From: Suilimivivens sp009774465
Lineage (GTDB): Bacteria > Bacillota > Clostridia > Lachnospirales > Lachnospiraceae
Direction: 5' to 3'
Length of the DNA: 64,000 nt
NCBI GenBank assembly: GCA_947382645.1
Contig: CANDAE010000010.1
Location: 1-64,000, forward strand
Part shown: positions 33,017-41,699 of the stretch, one piece after another
Layout of the letters: every line of letters begins with the position of its first letter
How positions within the stretch are numbered: position 1 is the stretch's first letter
The notes under the pieces: model-generated
What the model was told of the DNA's origin: nothing
Seen by the model: the letters and a program-made list of their open reading frames with translations, nothing else
Database searches by the model: none
Program-made: the position numbers and the translations under genes

Positions 33017-34414
33017 TTAATCTTTATCCAAAATACATACCTGCAAAATTCTTCGGGTATTTTTCTGTACCTTATAATATTCACTGATCCGCAGCCCCGG
33101 TATCCAGATAATATGAGAGCCCTCTGCCAGCAGTATAATCTCATCTCTCTTATCTTTGGGAATCTTTTCATTTACAAAATAATCCTGCAGGGACTTATGC
33201 CCCATTTGATTATTTATTGTTAAAAAATCGCCCTTTTTTCTTGTACGCAAAACTACAGACGAAGTTATTTTATCATAATCAAACCATTTCGTATATGTTT
33301 TTTCTGGAATATTTTGAGAATTTGTTTGTGAAAATATTGTGAATTCTATCTTTCCAAGCTCCGGCACCTCCAAAACTGACGGAACTGTCACATAATATAT
33401 CTCTTTTCTTTCCTTTTTGTATAAATCGCCATGCAAAACCATTTCTTCTCTTTTTATCATACCCACATCATATTTTTTATAAACTATAAGATGATATGGA
33501 AGGTGAAGCTCCCTGCTTCCGCTCCCTTCAAAAAGCATTTCCACACTCTTTATATGTGCTGCGGTAATATCTTTTCTGCCGCCTGCCGTCTGCTCTATGC
33601 AAAAAAGTAAAATACGTCCGCGCAGATACTTATCTTCTTTTAAAAACTGGGGAATTTTAATCAGTACCCCTTCCTGAGCAGACATCTGTACGCATCTTCG
33701 CACTGCTTCCTTTGTCTGCCTTACTACAAATTCTTCCGCTTCAAGAAGCTGCTCCGCCGCCCGGTTCATGTTTATCACTGCTCCCTGGCAGACCTCCTTT
33801 TCAGCATATGTTAAAATATGATGTCTAATGCGGTTTCTGGTATAAATATCCTGCTCATTGGTGCTGTCCGTACAAAAGGAAATTTTCCTCTCCATCAGCC
33901 AGTTTTCAATCTCACTTCGCTTAAGACAAAGGAGCGGACGGATAACTTTCCCTTTGACCGGTCTGATTCCGGCCGCTCCTGTGAGCCCGGTACCGCGAAA
34001 TAAATGAAACAGCATCGTCTCTGCCCGGTCGTTACTGTTATGGGCAACCGCAATCTTTCCCCTTCCTTCCATAAGCTCATTTTCAAATGCTTCATATCTT
34101 ATGCGCCTGCCTTCTTCCTCCTCAGACAGTCCACTCTGCTTTGCGCTTTCTTTTACATTTTTTTCCACCAGTTTAAAAGGAATATTTTTTTCCAGACACA
34201 GGTTTTTTACAAAATCGGCATCTGCTGCCGCTTCTTTACGAATACCGTGATTTACATGGACTACCTTTAATGTAAAAGGAATTTGCTTTCTGATTTCCAG
34301 CAGCACAAAAAGGAGGCAGACAGAATCTGCGCCTCCTGAAACACCGGCCACTATACTATCATCCGGCCTGATCATTTCATATTGATTGATATAATTCAGC
34401 ACTTTTTTTATCAT
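33017..34414 (-). CDS. tilS: tRNA(Ile) lysidine synthetase
   Basis: A 465-residue enzyme that attaches lysine to the wobble cytidine of tRNA-Ile (CAU), changing it to read AUA; essential in most bacteria. The PP-loop ATP motif SGGADS is at about 26-31, and HVNHGIRKEAAADADFV and AHNSNDRAETMLFHLFRGTGL are family marks. The TilS C-terminal domain follows (about 380-460). It lies between spoIIE and hpt in the conserved order. The lysidine product supports decoding of the AUA codons common in this AT-rich genome. Confidence 0.96.
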   Translation of the reverse strand: MIKKVLNYINQYEMIRPDDSIVAGVSGGADSVCLLFVLLEIRKQIPFTLKVVHVNHGIRKEAAADADFVKNLCLEKNIPFKLVEKNVKESAKQSGLSEEEEGRRIRYEAFENELMEGRGKIAVAHNSNDRAETMLFHLFRGTGLTGAAGIRPVKGKVIRPLLCLKRSEIENWLMERKISFCTDSTNEQDIYTRNRIRHHILTYAEKEVCQGAVINMNRAAEQLLEAEEFVVRQTKEAVRRCVQMSAQEGVLIKIPQFLKEDKYLRGRILLFCIEQTAGGRKDITAAHIKSVEMLFEGSGSRELHLPYHLIVYKKYDVGMIKREEMVLHGDLYKKERKEIYYVTVPSVLEVPELGKIEFTIFSQTNSQNIPEKTYTKWFDYDKITSSVVLRTRKKGDFLTINNQMGHKSLQDYFVNEKIPKDKRDEIILLAEGSHIIWIPGLRISEYYKVQKNTRRILQVCILDKD

Positions 34415-34452
34415 ACCTTATAATATAGCGAAATTAAAAGGAAAAGTCAAAG

Positions 34453-35658
34453 CTAGTCCTCTTTTTTCCAAATCCCTATCACAAGGATCGTCATGTCATC
34501 TCTGATATGTCCTTTGCACTGGTGAATGCAGAAATTTAAAATTGCATTGGCCATTTCGCCCGGATTTTCCAGATTGGTACTGCCGATTAATTCCGAGAGC
34601 ATGTCCTCTCCAATTCCCTGAGATAACGCATCCAGTACACCATCTGAAACCATAACAATATAATCCCCGTCCATAAGCGTTCTTCCAACAGCTTCCATAT
34701 CCGGCCTTTGAAAAATACCCAGAGGGAGATTTCCCGAAGAAATCCGGTCCACCAGATGCTGTCTCTTAATGTAAGAACATGCGCTTCCCACCTTTACAAA
34801 CCGGCACTCTCCGCAATATAAATCTATACTGCACAAATCCAGCGTAGACATATTGGAATTATCTTCCCCGGTAAGCAGAGCGCTGTTAATCATTTGAATT
34901 GCCATATCCATCTGGAACCCTGCTTCCAGAAATTTTTCCATTAATTCCACCACCATAGTACTGTCGCTGCAGGCTTTTTCTCCGGAGCCCATGCCATCGG
35001 AAAGCACTGCGGTAAGATTCCCCTGCTCCGTCTCAAAAAAGGCATAGTTATCTCCTGAAATTTTTTCTGTCTCTTTTACGGCTTTTGCAATTCCCGTAAG
35101 CACATGAAATCTGGCCTCTTCCACATAGTAAAAAGTCTGCCAGTCATCTCCTATAAAAAAGGCATTGTCCTGCGCACCGGTCAGGCGCATATTTAAAAGC
35201 ACCGACAATAAATCCCCAAGGTCCTCCGCAGAAAGGGTATTTTTCTTAACTGTCCGTATGGTAAGGGAAATTTCCATCCTCTGCGCTTCATTTTCAATTA
35301 AATACAGACTTTTGATCTGTATATCCACCTCTTTAAGGGCATGAGCAATCTGCTTAAACCGGCGTTCCCCCAGTGGAACACATCTTCTGGTCTCATCAGC
35401 AAGCTGTGTCATAATTTTTGCCATTTCTTCCAGATGCTCTATCATTAAATCTTTATTTTCGTTCAGGCGCTTCTGCCATATGTAATCTTTTCTGTCTGTT
35501 TCCACCCTCCTTTTTATTTCTTCTCTATTGTTTTCCGTTTCCCTGAAGCTTTCTGCCAGTTCTCTGATGGAGTCTGCATAAGTCAGCAGCTTTCTCCTTC
35601 CATATTCCGGCAGTATGCTGTTAAATTCTTCCTTTTCAACTGATATCTGCTTTTTCAT
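34453..35658 (-). CDS. spoIIE: Short SpoIIE-type PP2C phosphatase, no membrane domain
   Basis: About 401 residues. SpoIIE dephosphorylates SpoIIAA and so frees sigma-F in the forespore. The C-terminal PP2C domain (about 190-400) has AVLSDGMGSGEKACSDST, MVSDGVLDALS and DDMTILVIG, giving the metal-binding aspartates. The N-terminal 185 residues match the helical regulatory region. The ten-helix membrane domain of classical SpoIIE (about 800 residues) is absent, and no room for it exists before divIC. The open frame runs to 35922, but GGAGGA and the promoter place the start at ATG 35658. Its position between divIC and tilS is that of spoIIE. Confidence 0.88.
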   Translation of the reverse strand: MKKQISVEKEEFNSILPEYGRRKLLTYADSIRELAESFRETENNREEIKRRVETDRKDYIWQKRLNENKDLMIEHLEEMAKIMTQLADETRRCVPLGERRFKQIAHALKEVDIQIKSLYLIENEAQRMEISLTIRTVKKNTLSAEDLGDLLSVLLNMRLTGAQDNAFFIGDDWQTFYYVEEARFHVLTGIAKAVKETEKISGDNYAFFETEQGNLTAVLSDGMGSGEKACSDSTMVVELMEKFLEAGFQMDMAIQMINSALLTGEDNSNMSTLDLCSIDLYCGECRFVKVGSACSYIKRQHLVDRISSGNLPLGIFQRPDMEAVGRTLMDGDYIVMVSDGVLDALSQGIGEDMLSELIGSTNLENPGEMANAILNFCIHQCKGHIRDDMTILVIGIWKKED

Positions 35659-35682
35659 AATGACTGCTTCCTCCTGTAACGG

Positions 35683-35750
35683 ATTATACAAAACAGCAAT
35701 CACACAGTTTGTCAAAAGCAGGCGGTAAAAACAGAAAATTTTTTGACAAA
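35683..35750 (-). promoter_or_regulatory. spoIIE promoter with Spo0A boxes
   Basis: On the minus strand TTGACA (35715-35710) and TATAAT (35688-35683) are 21 bp apart, the unusual spacing known for Spo0A-activated sigma-A promoters such as B. subtilis spoIIE and spoIIG. Two Spo0A-box-like sites are present: one across the -35 (TTTTGACAAA, 35717-35708) and one about 33 bp upstream (TTTGTCAAA, 35750-35742). Activation by phosphorylated Spo0A is inferred. Confidence 0.75.
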
Positions 35751-35787
35751 AAATAACAGACACCCTATTTTGGGCAGGGTATCTGTT
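35748..35787 (-). terminator. Terminator before spoIIE
   Basis: On the minus strand AACAGATACCCT pairs with AGGGTGTCTGTT (one G-T pair) over a 9-base loop, then ATTTTTT. It closes the upstream housekeeping transcript before the spoIIE promoter. Its T-run overlaps the distal Spo0A box. Confidence 0.85.
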
Positions 35788-35798
35788 GTTAACCTCAA

Positions 35799-35823
35799 AA
35801 GCAGACACCTTACATGTCTGCTT
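35799..35823 (-). terminator. Hairpin at the divIC stop codon
   Basis: AAGCAGACA and TGTCTGCTT form a 9-bp stem that overlaps the divIC stop codon and is followed on the minus strand by TTGAGG. Weak U-tract; probably acts together with the stronger terminator just behind it. Confidence 0.6.
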
Positions 35824-36127
35824 AATCCTCATCTTTAAATAAAATTTCTCCCTCATACACCAGGCCAAGCTTATCTCTTGCCACTTCTTCAATGTACTTC
35901 TTGGTATGTGTATAGGTTTCAAATTCTTCTATTTCCTTTGCACGTTCTTCCTCCGCTGCAATCTGTTCCTCCAAAGCTGCCTCTTTCTGCCTGTAGGTTT
36001 CTCTCTTTTCCATTAATCCCACACTGTTCCAGGCTACTACGATCAGCATCATGACCACAACAATGGAAACCAGAAACATGCCAAAACGGTTTTGACGTTT
36101 TTTCCTGTACGCTGCCTTCCTTGCCAT
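35822..36127 (-). CDS. divIC: Septum formation protein DivIC (FtsB/FtsL-like)
   Basis: A 101-residue bitopic membrane protein of the divisome: a basic cytoplasmic tail (MARKAAYRKKRQNRF), one helix (about 17-36) and an external coiled coil (about 42-68), ending in the YIEEVARDKLGLV motif typical of DivIC/FtsB. It acts with FtsL and DivIB at the septum. It lies between yabQ and spoIIE in the conserved order. Two hairpins follow its stop, separating its transcript from spoIIE. Confidence 0.92.
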   Translation of the reverse strand: MARKAAYRKKRQNRFGMFLVSIVVVMMLIVVAWNSVGLMEKRETYRQKEAALEEQIAAEEERAKEIEEFETYTHTKKYIEEVARDKLGLVYEGEILFKDED

Positions 36128-36195
36128 ATTTACACCTGTGCCTTTCCCACATGAGCCTTTCCCGTTTAGAAGTTTGCTTCAATCAGGGATAAAGC

Positions 36196-36684
36196 TTACC
36201 GTTTGCATAATACTATTTTAAGTAATTTAATTCTGCCCGTCAACTTGTTTTTCAGACATCTGCAAACCTTCCTGCTCTTTTTTGATGAATGCCTGCATGC
36301 ATGAAACACTTTCCTGCCCAAAAATTTAAGCGGCCGAAGCAAAAATGAAAGTACACGCCCCAATGCAGAAATAATGCGCCCGATAATGTTTGATACAATA
36401 TTTACAATGGCTGCGCTGATACTTAATTTATATGCAAGCATCCCCAGGGATGCACCAAATACAGCAAACCAGCGCAAAATCCCATTATTCTCCTCATAAA
36501 GCATATAAAATACGCCTATGGCACAGGCTATCCAGAAAATCAGGTCTTCTATTGAAATTAGAAACAGACTGTGGCGGATTAATCGGCGCAATATCAAAAA
36601 TCCGTCATACACAAAGGTAATAATGATTCCCATGAGAAATGAATGCAGTAAAAAGGTCACTTCATTTACAATATTCTGGCTCAT
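36196..36684 (-). CDS. yabQ: Spore cortex protein YabQ
   Basis: A membrane protein of about 162 residues required for spore cortex formation in B. subtilis. Helices are visible at about 7-28, 40-60, 66-84 and 88-115, followed by a basic C-terminal tail (LKFLGRKVFHACRHSSKKSR). The frame begins with a GTG directly behind the yabP stop; the ATG two codons on (36684) is better placed behind AGTAGGTG. yabP and yabQ are adjacent and surely co-transcribed. Identification rests on size, helix pattern and gene order. Confidence 0.88.
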   Translation of the reverse strand: MSQNIVNEVTFLLHSFLMGIIITFVYDGFLILRRLIRHSLFLISIEDLIFWIACAIGVFYMLYEENNGILRWFAVFGASLGMLAYKLSISAAIVNIVSNIIGRIISALGRVLSFLLRPLKFLGRKVFHACRHSSKKSRKVCRCLKNKLTGRIKLLKIVLCKR

Positions 36685-36690
36685 ATGCAC

Positions 36691-36978
36691 CTACTTAAAC
36701 AGTCTGCTAAGCAGGGATTCCCCTTTTGATCCCAGGCTGGACTGCTCCGAATAGGTAAAACTGTCGATTCTTCCATCAACATCCACCTCTCCCTTATCCA
36801 GCGTTAATCTGTTCACATGGAGTTCATTTCCCTTGATCATCAACATGCCCTGATCTGTTTCCAGGATAATCTCATTTTCGTCAAAAGACAAAACATCACT
36901 GACTCCTGTCAAATTACATGTCCTTCTATTGTTCAGTACCAGCTTATGCGCCCGCTTACTTACATTTAAGTCTTCCAT
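36691..36978 (-). CDS. yabP: Sporulation protein YabP
   Basis: A 95-residue beta-rich protein needed for spore cortex assembly together with YabQ. It has the YabP/YqfC-fold pattern: HKLVLNNRRTCNLTGVSDVLSFDENEIILET, then a second strand set LMIKGNELHVNRLTLDKGEVDVDG, matching the family closely. GGAGG lies six bases before the ATG. It lies between the S4 protein RqcP and yabQ, as in B. subtilis (yabO-yabP-yabQ). Confidence 0.92.
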   Translation of the reverse strand: MEDLNVSKRAHKLVLNNRRTCNLTGVSDVLSFDENEIILETDQGMLMIKGNELHVNRLTLDKGEVDVDGRIDSFTYSEQSSLGSKGESLLSRLFK

Positions 36979-37045
36979 ACAAATCCTCCATCTCCTATAA
37001 AAGATTATATTAAGGAAATGGAATTTATAGACTACTATTTTTAAC

Positions 37046-37285
37046 TTATATATAACGGAACAGCTCTTTGGCTTCTTCCTTTTTTACCGTCTCCTGTACG
37101 CTTAATACTTCTACCTTTACATCCTTATTTCCAAATGCAATAGTAATAATATCTCCCTGCTTTACATTGGCGGAAGCCTTTGCAGGTTTATCATTTATCA
37201 TAACTCTTCCCGCATCACAGGCTTCATTTGCAACTGTCCTTCTCTTAATCAGGCGGGAAACCTTCAAATATTTATCAAGTCTCAT
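37046..37285 (-). CDS. rqcP: S4-domain RNA-binding protein RqcP (YabO)
   Basis: A 79-residue S4 RNA-binding protein (MRLDKYLKVSRLIKRRTVANE, then DAGRVMINDKPAKAS). Its small size and position before yabP match YabO of B. subtilis, now RqcP, which works with RqcH on stalled 50S subunits in ribosome-associated quality control, stabilising the P-site tRNA while Ala tails are added. Hsp15-type S4 proteins are similar, so the exact role is by gene order. It is separated from hup by a terminator hairpin. Confidence 0.88.
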   Translation of the reverse strand: MRLDKYLKVSRLIKRRTVANEACDAGRVMINDKPAKASANVKQGDIITIAFGNKDVKVEVLSVQETVKKEEAKELFRYI

Positions 37286-37308
37286 AATTATCCTTTCTTT
37301 TTATACGC

Positions 37309-37333
37309 AAAAGGACCTGCAAAATGCAGGTCC
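37309..37333 (-). terminator. Terminator behind hup
   Basis: GGACCTGCA and TGCAGGTCC form a perfect 9-bp stem around three or four bases, followed by TTTT on the minus strand. The short U-tract may allow partial read-through into rqcP, giving more HU than RqcP. Confidence 0.85.
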
Positions 37334-37347
37334 CTAAGATGCTTAAC

Positions 37348-37623
37348 TTATTCGTTAATCATATCCTTTAAAGCCTTACCAGCTTTAAACTTGGGAGCTT
37401 TGGAAGCTGCGATAGACATAACCGCACCAGTCTGGGGATTTCTGCCTTCTCTGGCTGCTCTCTTGGATACTTCGAAAGTACCAAAACCAACTAACTGAAC
37501 CTTTCCGTCTTTCTTTAATTCTTCTGAAACAACATCAGTAAAAGCCTTTAAAGCCTTTTCTGCATCCTTCTTGGATAATCCAGCCTGATCTGCCATAGCA
37601 GCTACTAATTCTGTTTTGTTCAT
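37348..37623 (-). CDS. hup: HU-family DNA-binding protein
   Basis: A 91-residue histone-like protein that bends and compacts DNA. Opening MNKTELVAAMADQAGLSKKD, the conserved VGFGTFEVSKRAAREGRNPQ with the beta arm, and the ending APKFKAGKALKDMIN are textbook HU. A strong promoter (TTGACA-17-TATATA) and GAGGAGG before the ATG fit its usual high expression. It lies at the head of the rqcP-yabP-yabQ-divIC set, separated by a weak terminator. Confidence 0.97.
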   Translation of the reverse strand: MNKTELVAAMADQAGLSKKDAEKALKAFTDVVSEELKKDGKVQLVGFGTFEVSKRAAREGRNPQTGAVMSIAASKAPKFKAGKALKDMINE

Positions 37624-37689
37624 TTCGAACTCCTCCTCTTAATTATGAGTGTTTTTTCGCAGATGTCTCTTTTGAAACGTCTGTATATA

Positions 37690-37718
37690 TATATATCGTC
37701 TTTGTCTATGTTTGTCAA
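37690..37718 (-). promoter_or_regulatory. Strong promoter of hup
   Basis: Minus strand TTGACA (37718-37713), 17-bp spacer and TATATA (37695-37690), inside a TA-repeat. It lies about 65 bases before the hup ATG. Confidence 0.85.
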
Positions 37719-37792
37719 GGTAAAATTGTGCTTTTTTATGGATTTTATGCGGTTTTCAGGAATTTTTGCCCTTTCGCATCCCGGTAATCCGG

Positions 37793-39217
37793 CTACTGGT
37801 TCGTACCTGAAGCAGAATTGCCGCTTACCGAATTGCCGCTAACGGAATTACCGCTTACCGTATTATTGTTTCCATTTCCATTGGTATTCCTATTTGTGTT
37901 TCCGTTTTGACCACTGGCAGAGTTGCCGCTCACTGTACTGTTTTCGGGATCCAGGTCAGGGAAAGCATATGTTACATCATTTTTATCATCCACTATAGTA
38001 ATTCCGTAGCTTCTTGTAATATATCCCGGTTTCCTTAAAGTAATCGTATGGTCTCCGGCTGTCTTGTTATAAGTAACCGGTGCAATTCCCATATACAAAT
38101 TATCCTGATAAACTTCCGCCCCTACAGGACTTTCAATGGTAATTTTAGGCTCTTCCTTTTCAGTGGAAAAGATATCGTTTCCTGAAATATCAGCCTCCTC
38201 CTCCAGCGTCATTCTAACTGTATTAACTCCCTCTTCTATCTGAAAATACTGGGAAAGAGAATCATATCCGGAAGCTGTTGCAGTAACTAAATGAAGTCCC
38301 AGCGGCAGTCTGGCCGGGCGGCTGATGTCTATCTTCACCTCATCCACATAGACTGCTGCTGTAGATGGCATAATGGAAAATTTCACAGATGCATCCTGTA
38401 TCTTTGCCACCTCAATATCCCCAAGATCCAAAATCGTCTCCTTGTTCCTTTCTATCTGAACTTCCCTCAGTTCTTCAATTCCTTCTCCGGTAATCCTGAC
38501 CGTATAACTTCCCTCCGGTACAGTAATCAGCATATCAGGTGCAATCTGTGATATTACAGTTTGTCCCACTTCAATAAAGCTGCCCAAAACTGCCTCATCA
38601 TTTTTAATATCCAGATATCCATGCCCCTTTTCCACAATAATGCTCATAATACTGTGCCCTTTTCCGCGGATGGTAAGTATATCCTGATTAATAATCTGAG
38701 AGGTATCAATCACATGACCGTCTGCAAACACCAATACCTTATTGTCAATGCTGAATGTCTCATCACCAATAGAGGCATTTCCGTTTCCAATATTTAAATT
38801 GTATTTGTTTACCCCTTCATAGCTCCATGCATCCTCTGAAAGTGTAATGGAGCCGGCTCTCTCAAGCTCACTGTTATAAGTGATTTCTGCAATATCCCCC
38901 GGCTTTAGCTGAGCAATGCTCATTGCATTTTCATACTTATCCTGCACTACCGTGGCACCATTGTAGCCCATATCCCTGTTTTCGTTCCGGTTAATCAGAT
39001 ACATGCTGATTTTCTGATCCTCTTCATTCACAGATCGTATAATTACTGATGCCGTAGATGTATATATATTTACTTTTTCTTCTTCCACGCCATTTTCATA
39101 GGCGCTTTCAAAAGTCGATTCCTGTGCCATACTGGCAGCACTGCATCCGGTAAGCACCAGGCAGACTGTGCACAAAACCGGCTTTATTATCTTTTGTATT
39201 TTATCTTTCAGATTCAT
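37793..39217 (-). CDS. PEGA-domain lipoprotein with VSGNS tail
   Basis: A 474-residue lipoprotein of unknown role. The signal peptide ends in LTGC (about Cys25). The middle is beta-rich, and the last third has two PEGA-like domains (about 275-340, with AVYVDEVKIDISRPARLPLGLH; and about 355-425, with AEVYQDNLYMGIAPVTYNKTAG), which usually act as small binding or spacer folds on cell surfaces. The tail is a low-complexity Asn/Gly/Ser stretch with repeated VSGNS. It lies between hup and cotS near sporulation genes, but no functional proof is visible. It would be anchored on the outer face of the membrane. Confidence 0.85.
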   Translation of the reverse strand: MNLKDKIQKIIKPVLCTVCLVLTGCSAASMAQESTFESAYENGVEEEKVNIYTSTASVIIRSVNEEDQKISMYLINRNENRDMGYNGATVVQDKYENAMSIAQLKPGDIAEITYNSELERAGSITLSEDAWSYEGVNKYNLNIGNGNASIGDETFSIDNKVLVFADGHVIDTSQIINQDILTIRGKGHSIMSIIVEKGHGYLDIKNDEAVLGSFIEVGQTVISQIAPDMLITVPEGSYTVRITGEGIEELREVQIERNKETILDLGDIEVAKIQDASVKFSIMPSTAAVYVDEVKIDISRPARLPLGLHLVTATASGYDSLSQYFQIEEGVNTVRMTLEEEADISGNDIFSTEKEEPKITIESPVGAEVYQDNLYMGIAPVTYNKTAGDHTITLRKPGYITRSYGITIVDDKNDVTYAFPDLDPENSTVSGNSASGQNGNTNRNTNGNGNNNTVSGNSVSGNSVSGNSASGTNQ

Positions 39218-39298
39218 ATTCTTTTCCCTATACCTTTAAACAATACTCCACCCTCATTGTCAAGTATATCACGTAAATGCAAAGAAGAAAATATAAAA

Positions 39299-40273
39299 CT
39301 ACACTCCATACCTGTATTTAAATTTTTCCAGAAAACATTGTTTTTCTTTCTCCTGGTCAATCACCTTAACCAGCTTCTCCAAATTTTTCCCTGGAATCCA
39401 TGCTTTGCCGGAATTATAATAAAAATTAACTATTTTCCAAAATTTTTCAGGATAAGCAAGACGGTAATATAACTGACGGTATTCTTCTTTTTCCATCTGT
39501 CTTTCCAGGTGATAAGAATTTATTATGTCAAATCCGATTGTTTCATCCCAATTGCTCTTTTCTAACAGCTTCCTCATAAAAAGATACAAATCTCTGACAG
39601 GACTGTCAGGAACACACTTTTCAAAATTAATCAGTTTCATCTGTGCATCTGTCAGTATAATATTATGATGCTGATAATCTCCATGACAGACAAAATACAG
39701 CTCTTCTTCCTTTTGATAAAAACGCAGTTCCTCAGTAATCTGCAATGCCAGGTTAAAAAAGTAGTCATAGCTTTTCATAAGGCAGATCTCAAAATCGGTT
39801 TTCTGGCTTCTTCCCTTTATAAATTTTCTGACTTTACGCAGTTCCTTATTATGCTTTTCAAATTCCAAATGTGCAGGGTGACGCAGAATTCCCCCTAAGA
39901 AATCTTCTGTTACCTGTGAAGCCTTATGCAGCTTTGCCAGAGTATGCACAGCAAGCCTGCACTCCTCCATGTCTCTTACATTGCACTCCCTGCCATCAAA
40001 ATAAGTCTTAAGAATATAAGAATTTCCCTCCTGATCCTGAGTTATCAGCTCCTGTTCTTTATTCTTAAGAATGCTTTCCACATGATCAAATCCATTTTCT
40101 TTCACCAGGGTAAGCAGTGCATCCTGAAAAAGGACTTTTTCCTTATGTCCGGCATATTCTTTTAATACAAGGATCCCCTTATCCGTTTCACAAAGAATAG
40201 CGCCCCGTCCCTTCCAGGTCCGAAGCACCTCTATATCATAATTGTCCAGCAGACTGACGCTTCTGTCATTCAC
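39299..40273 (-). CDS. CotS-family spore coat kinase-like protein
   Basis: About 324 residues with the aminoglycoside-phosphotransferase/kinase fold of CotS and CotI spore coat proteins. CHGDYQHHN corresponds to the catalytic loop; the metal-binding D-F motif is altered to LINFEKC. The N-lobe GRGAILCETDKGILVLKEY gives the ATP-binding strand set. CotI and CotH-type relatives act in coat assembly. The open frame reaches TTG 40288, but GGGGG before GTG 40273 and the MNDRSVSLLDNYDIEV opening favour the latter. It is placed between the PEGA lipoprotein and cca. Confidence 0.87.
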   Translation of the reverse strand: MNDRSVSLLDNYDIEVLRTWKGRGAILCETDKGILVLKEYAGHKEKVLFQDALLTLVKENGFDHVESILKNKEQELITQDQEGNSYILKTYFDGRECNVRDMEECRLAVHTLAKLHKASQVTEDFLGGILRHPAHLEFEKHNKELRKVRKFIKGRSQKTDFEICLMKSYDYFFNLALQITEELRFYQKEEELYFVCHGDYQHHNIILTDAQMKLINFEKCVPDSPVRDLYLFMRKLLEKSNWDETIGFDIINSYHLERQMEKEEYRQLYYRLAYPEKFWKIVNFYYNSGKAWIPGKNLEKLVKVIDQEKEKQCFLEKFKYRYGV

Positions 40274-40329
40274 AGTGATTACCCCCAATTTGTGTCATAT
40301 CCTATCATATGAGTAATCACTATAAAGTA

Positions 40330-41673
40330 TTACTTAATTTCCCTTGCCAGTTTTAACAGATTTTCTCTCTCGTTCTGACCAGGATCTTCTATCACTATAT
40401 CCAGCAGCCGGTGCAGTACTTCTCCGATTTCAGGGCCGGATTTCATGCCCGCTTCCGTGATCAGATCCTTTCCTGTCACCGCAAGGGTTTTTAAGGATAC
40501 ACACTGTCCCCTGGCAGTCACCTCTTCATAGACTTTTTGAACTGCATTCAGTTTTTCTTTCTTTTCTTCCCGAAGATACATGCTTTGTGCCTCTAAATCT
40601 GCTTCCTTAACCTGCAGCAAAAGAGGAAAAATATCTTCTCCAATTCTCATAATTGCCCGTCTTACATACTTTTCTTTTGCTTCTACCTCATAGTCATGGT
40701 ATCTGACCAGTTTTGCAACCATATGAATCGTGTAATTGTCAAATTTAAGTCTTTTTAATATTTTCAGCGTCATTTCCTCAGAAACTGCCTGATGCCCATG
40801 AAAATGGCAAATCCCCTGATCATCCACCGTAATTGTTTCAGGCTTTCCAATATCATGAAATAACATGGCAAGCCGCAGAATTCTATCCGGTCTTATTTTC
40901 TGCATGGATTTTATGATATGCTCTCCCACGCTATAGCAGTGATGTGGATTATTCTGCTCTGTTTCCATACACACATCAAATTCCGGAAGAATCACCTTTG
41001 TAATCCCTGTTTCATAAGCAGTCCTCAAATTTTCAGGATGAGGCGAGGTAACCAGCTTGACCAGTTCTGCCTGAATTCTTTCAGCACTGATACAGGTAAG
41101 CTTCGGTGCAAGTTCCTTAAGAGCTGTTTTTGTTTCCGGCTCAATCTCGTACCCTAGCTGTGCTGAAAACCTTACCGCCCGCATAATCCGCAGGGCATCC
41201 TCCGTAAATCTCTCCTTCGGACTGCCTACACAGCGTATCACCTGCTCTTTTAAGTCCTGCATTCCTCCAAATAAATCCACTAATCCACCGGCATTATTAT
41301 AAGCCATCGCATTGATGGTAAAATCCCTCCGCTTTAAGTCCTCCTCCAGACTGGCAGTAAACATTACTTCTTTAGGATGCCTTCCATCTTCATATACCCC
41401 ATCAATACGGTAAGTGGTTACTTCAAATCCTTCTCTGTCAACCATAACTGTAACTGTCCCATGTTTCAGCCCCGTGTCAATGGTATGTTTAAACATCTCC
41501 TTCACCTGATAAGGAGATGCGGAGGTGGTAATGTCCCAGTCATCCGGAATCCTCCCTAAAATGGAATCACGAATGCAGCCGCCTACTGCATATGCTTCGT
41601 AGCCGGCTTCCATGATTGTGTTTATAATATATGTTACCTTTTCAGGCAGTTGAATCATGATTTCATTCTGCAT
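40330..41673 (-). CDS. cca: CCA tRNA nucleotidyltransferase with HD domain
   Basis: A 447-residue class II CCA-adding enzyme that builds or repairs the 3' CCA of tRNAs. The catalytic motif is GGCIRDSILGRIPDDWDI with the two metal Asp residues; RRDFTINAMAYN and RFTEDALRIMRAVRFSAQLG are the family motifs B and D regions. A C-terminal HD domain is present (HCYSVGEHI, LFHDIGKPE). It lies 26 bases behind proS, so the two are probably co-transcribed. Length is standard. Confidence 0.95.
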   Translation of the reverse strand: MQNEIMIQLPEKVTYIINTIMEAGYEAYAVGGCIRDSILGRIPDDWDITTSASPYQVKEMFKHTIDTGLKHGTVTVMVDREGFEVTTYRIDGVYEDGRHPKEVMFTASLEEDLKRRDFTINAMAYNNAGGLVDLFGGMQDLKEQVIRCVGSPKERFTEDALRIMRAVRFSAQLGYEIEPETKTALKELAPKLTCISAERIQAELVKLVTSPHPENLRTAYETGITKVILPEFDVCMETEQNNPHHCYSVGEHIIKSMQKIRPDRILRLAMLFHDIGKPETITVDDQGICHFHGHQAVSEEMTLKILKRLKFDNYTIHMVAKLVRYHDYEVEAKEKYVRRAIMRIGEDIFPLLLQVKEADLEAQSMYLREEKKEKLNAVQKVYEEVTARGQCVSLKTLAVTGKDLITEAGMKSGPEIGEVLHRLLDIVIEDPGQNERENLLKLAREIK

Positions 41674-41699
41674 TCGTTATTCCCTGTATACCGTAATTT

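Noticed and set aside
32995..33171. N-terminal extension of hpt by 59 codons
   Set aside because: It overlaps tilS in another frame, and the ribosome site and family start are at 32994.
35659..35922. N-terminal extension of spoIIE by 88 codons, which might have been a membrane part
   Set aside because: It runs through two terminators, the promoter and the end of divIC, has no regular helix pattern, and a good ribosome site precedes 35658.
37800..37940. Short direct repeats that could be a CRISPR or VNTR
   Set aside because: They are in-frame codons for the VSGNS tail of the PEGA lipoprotein, with no spacers.
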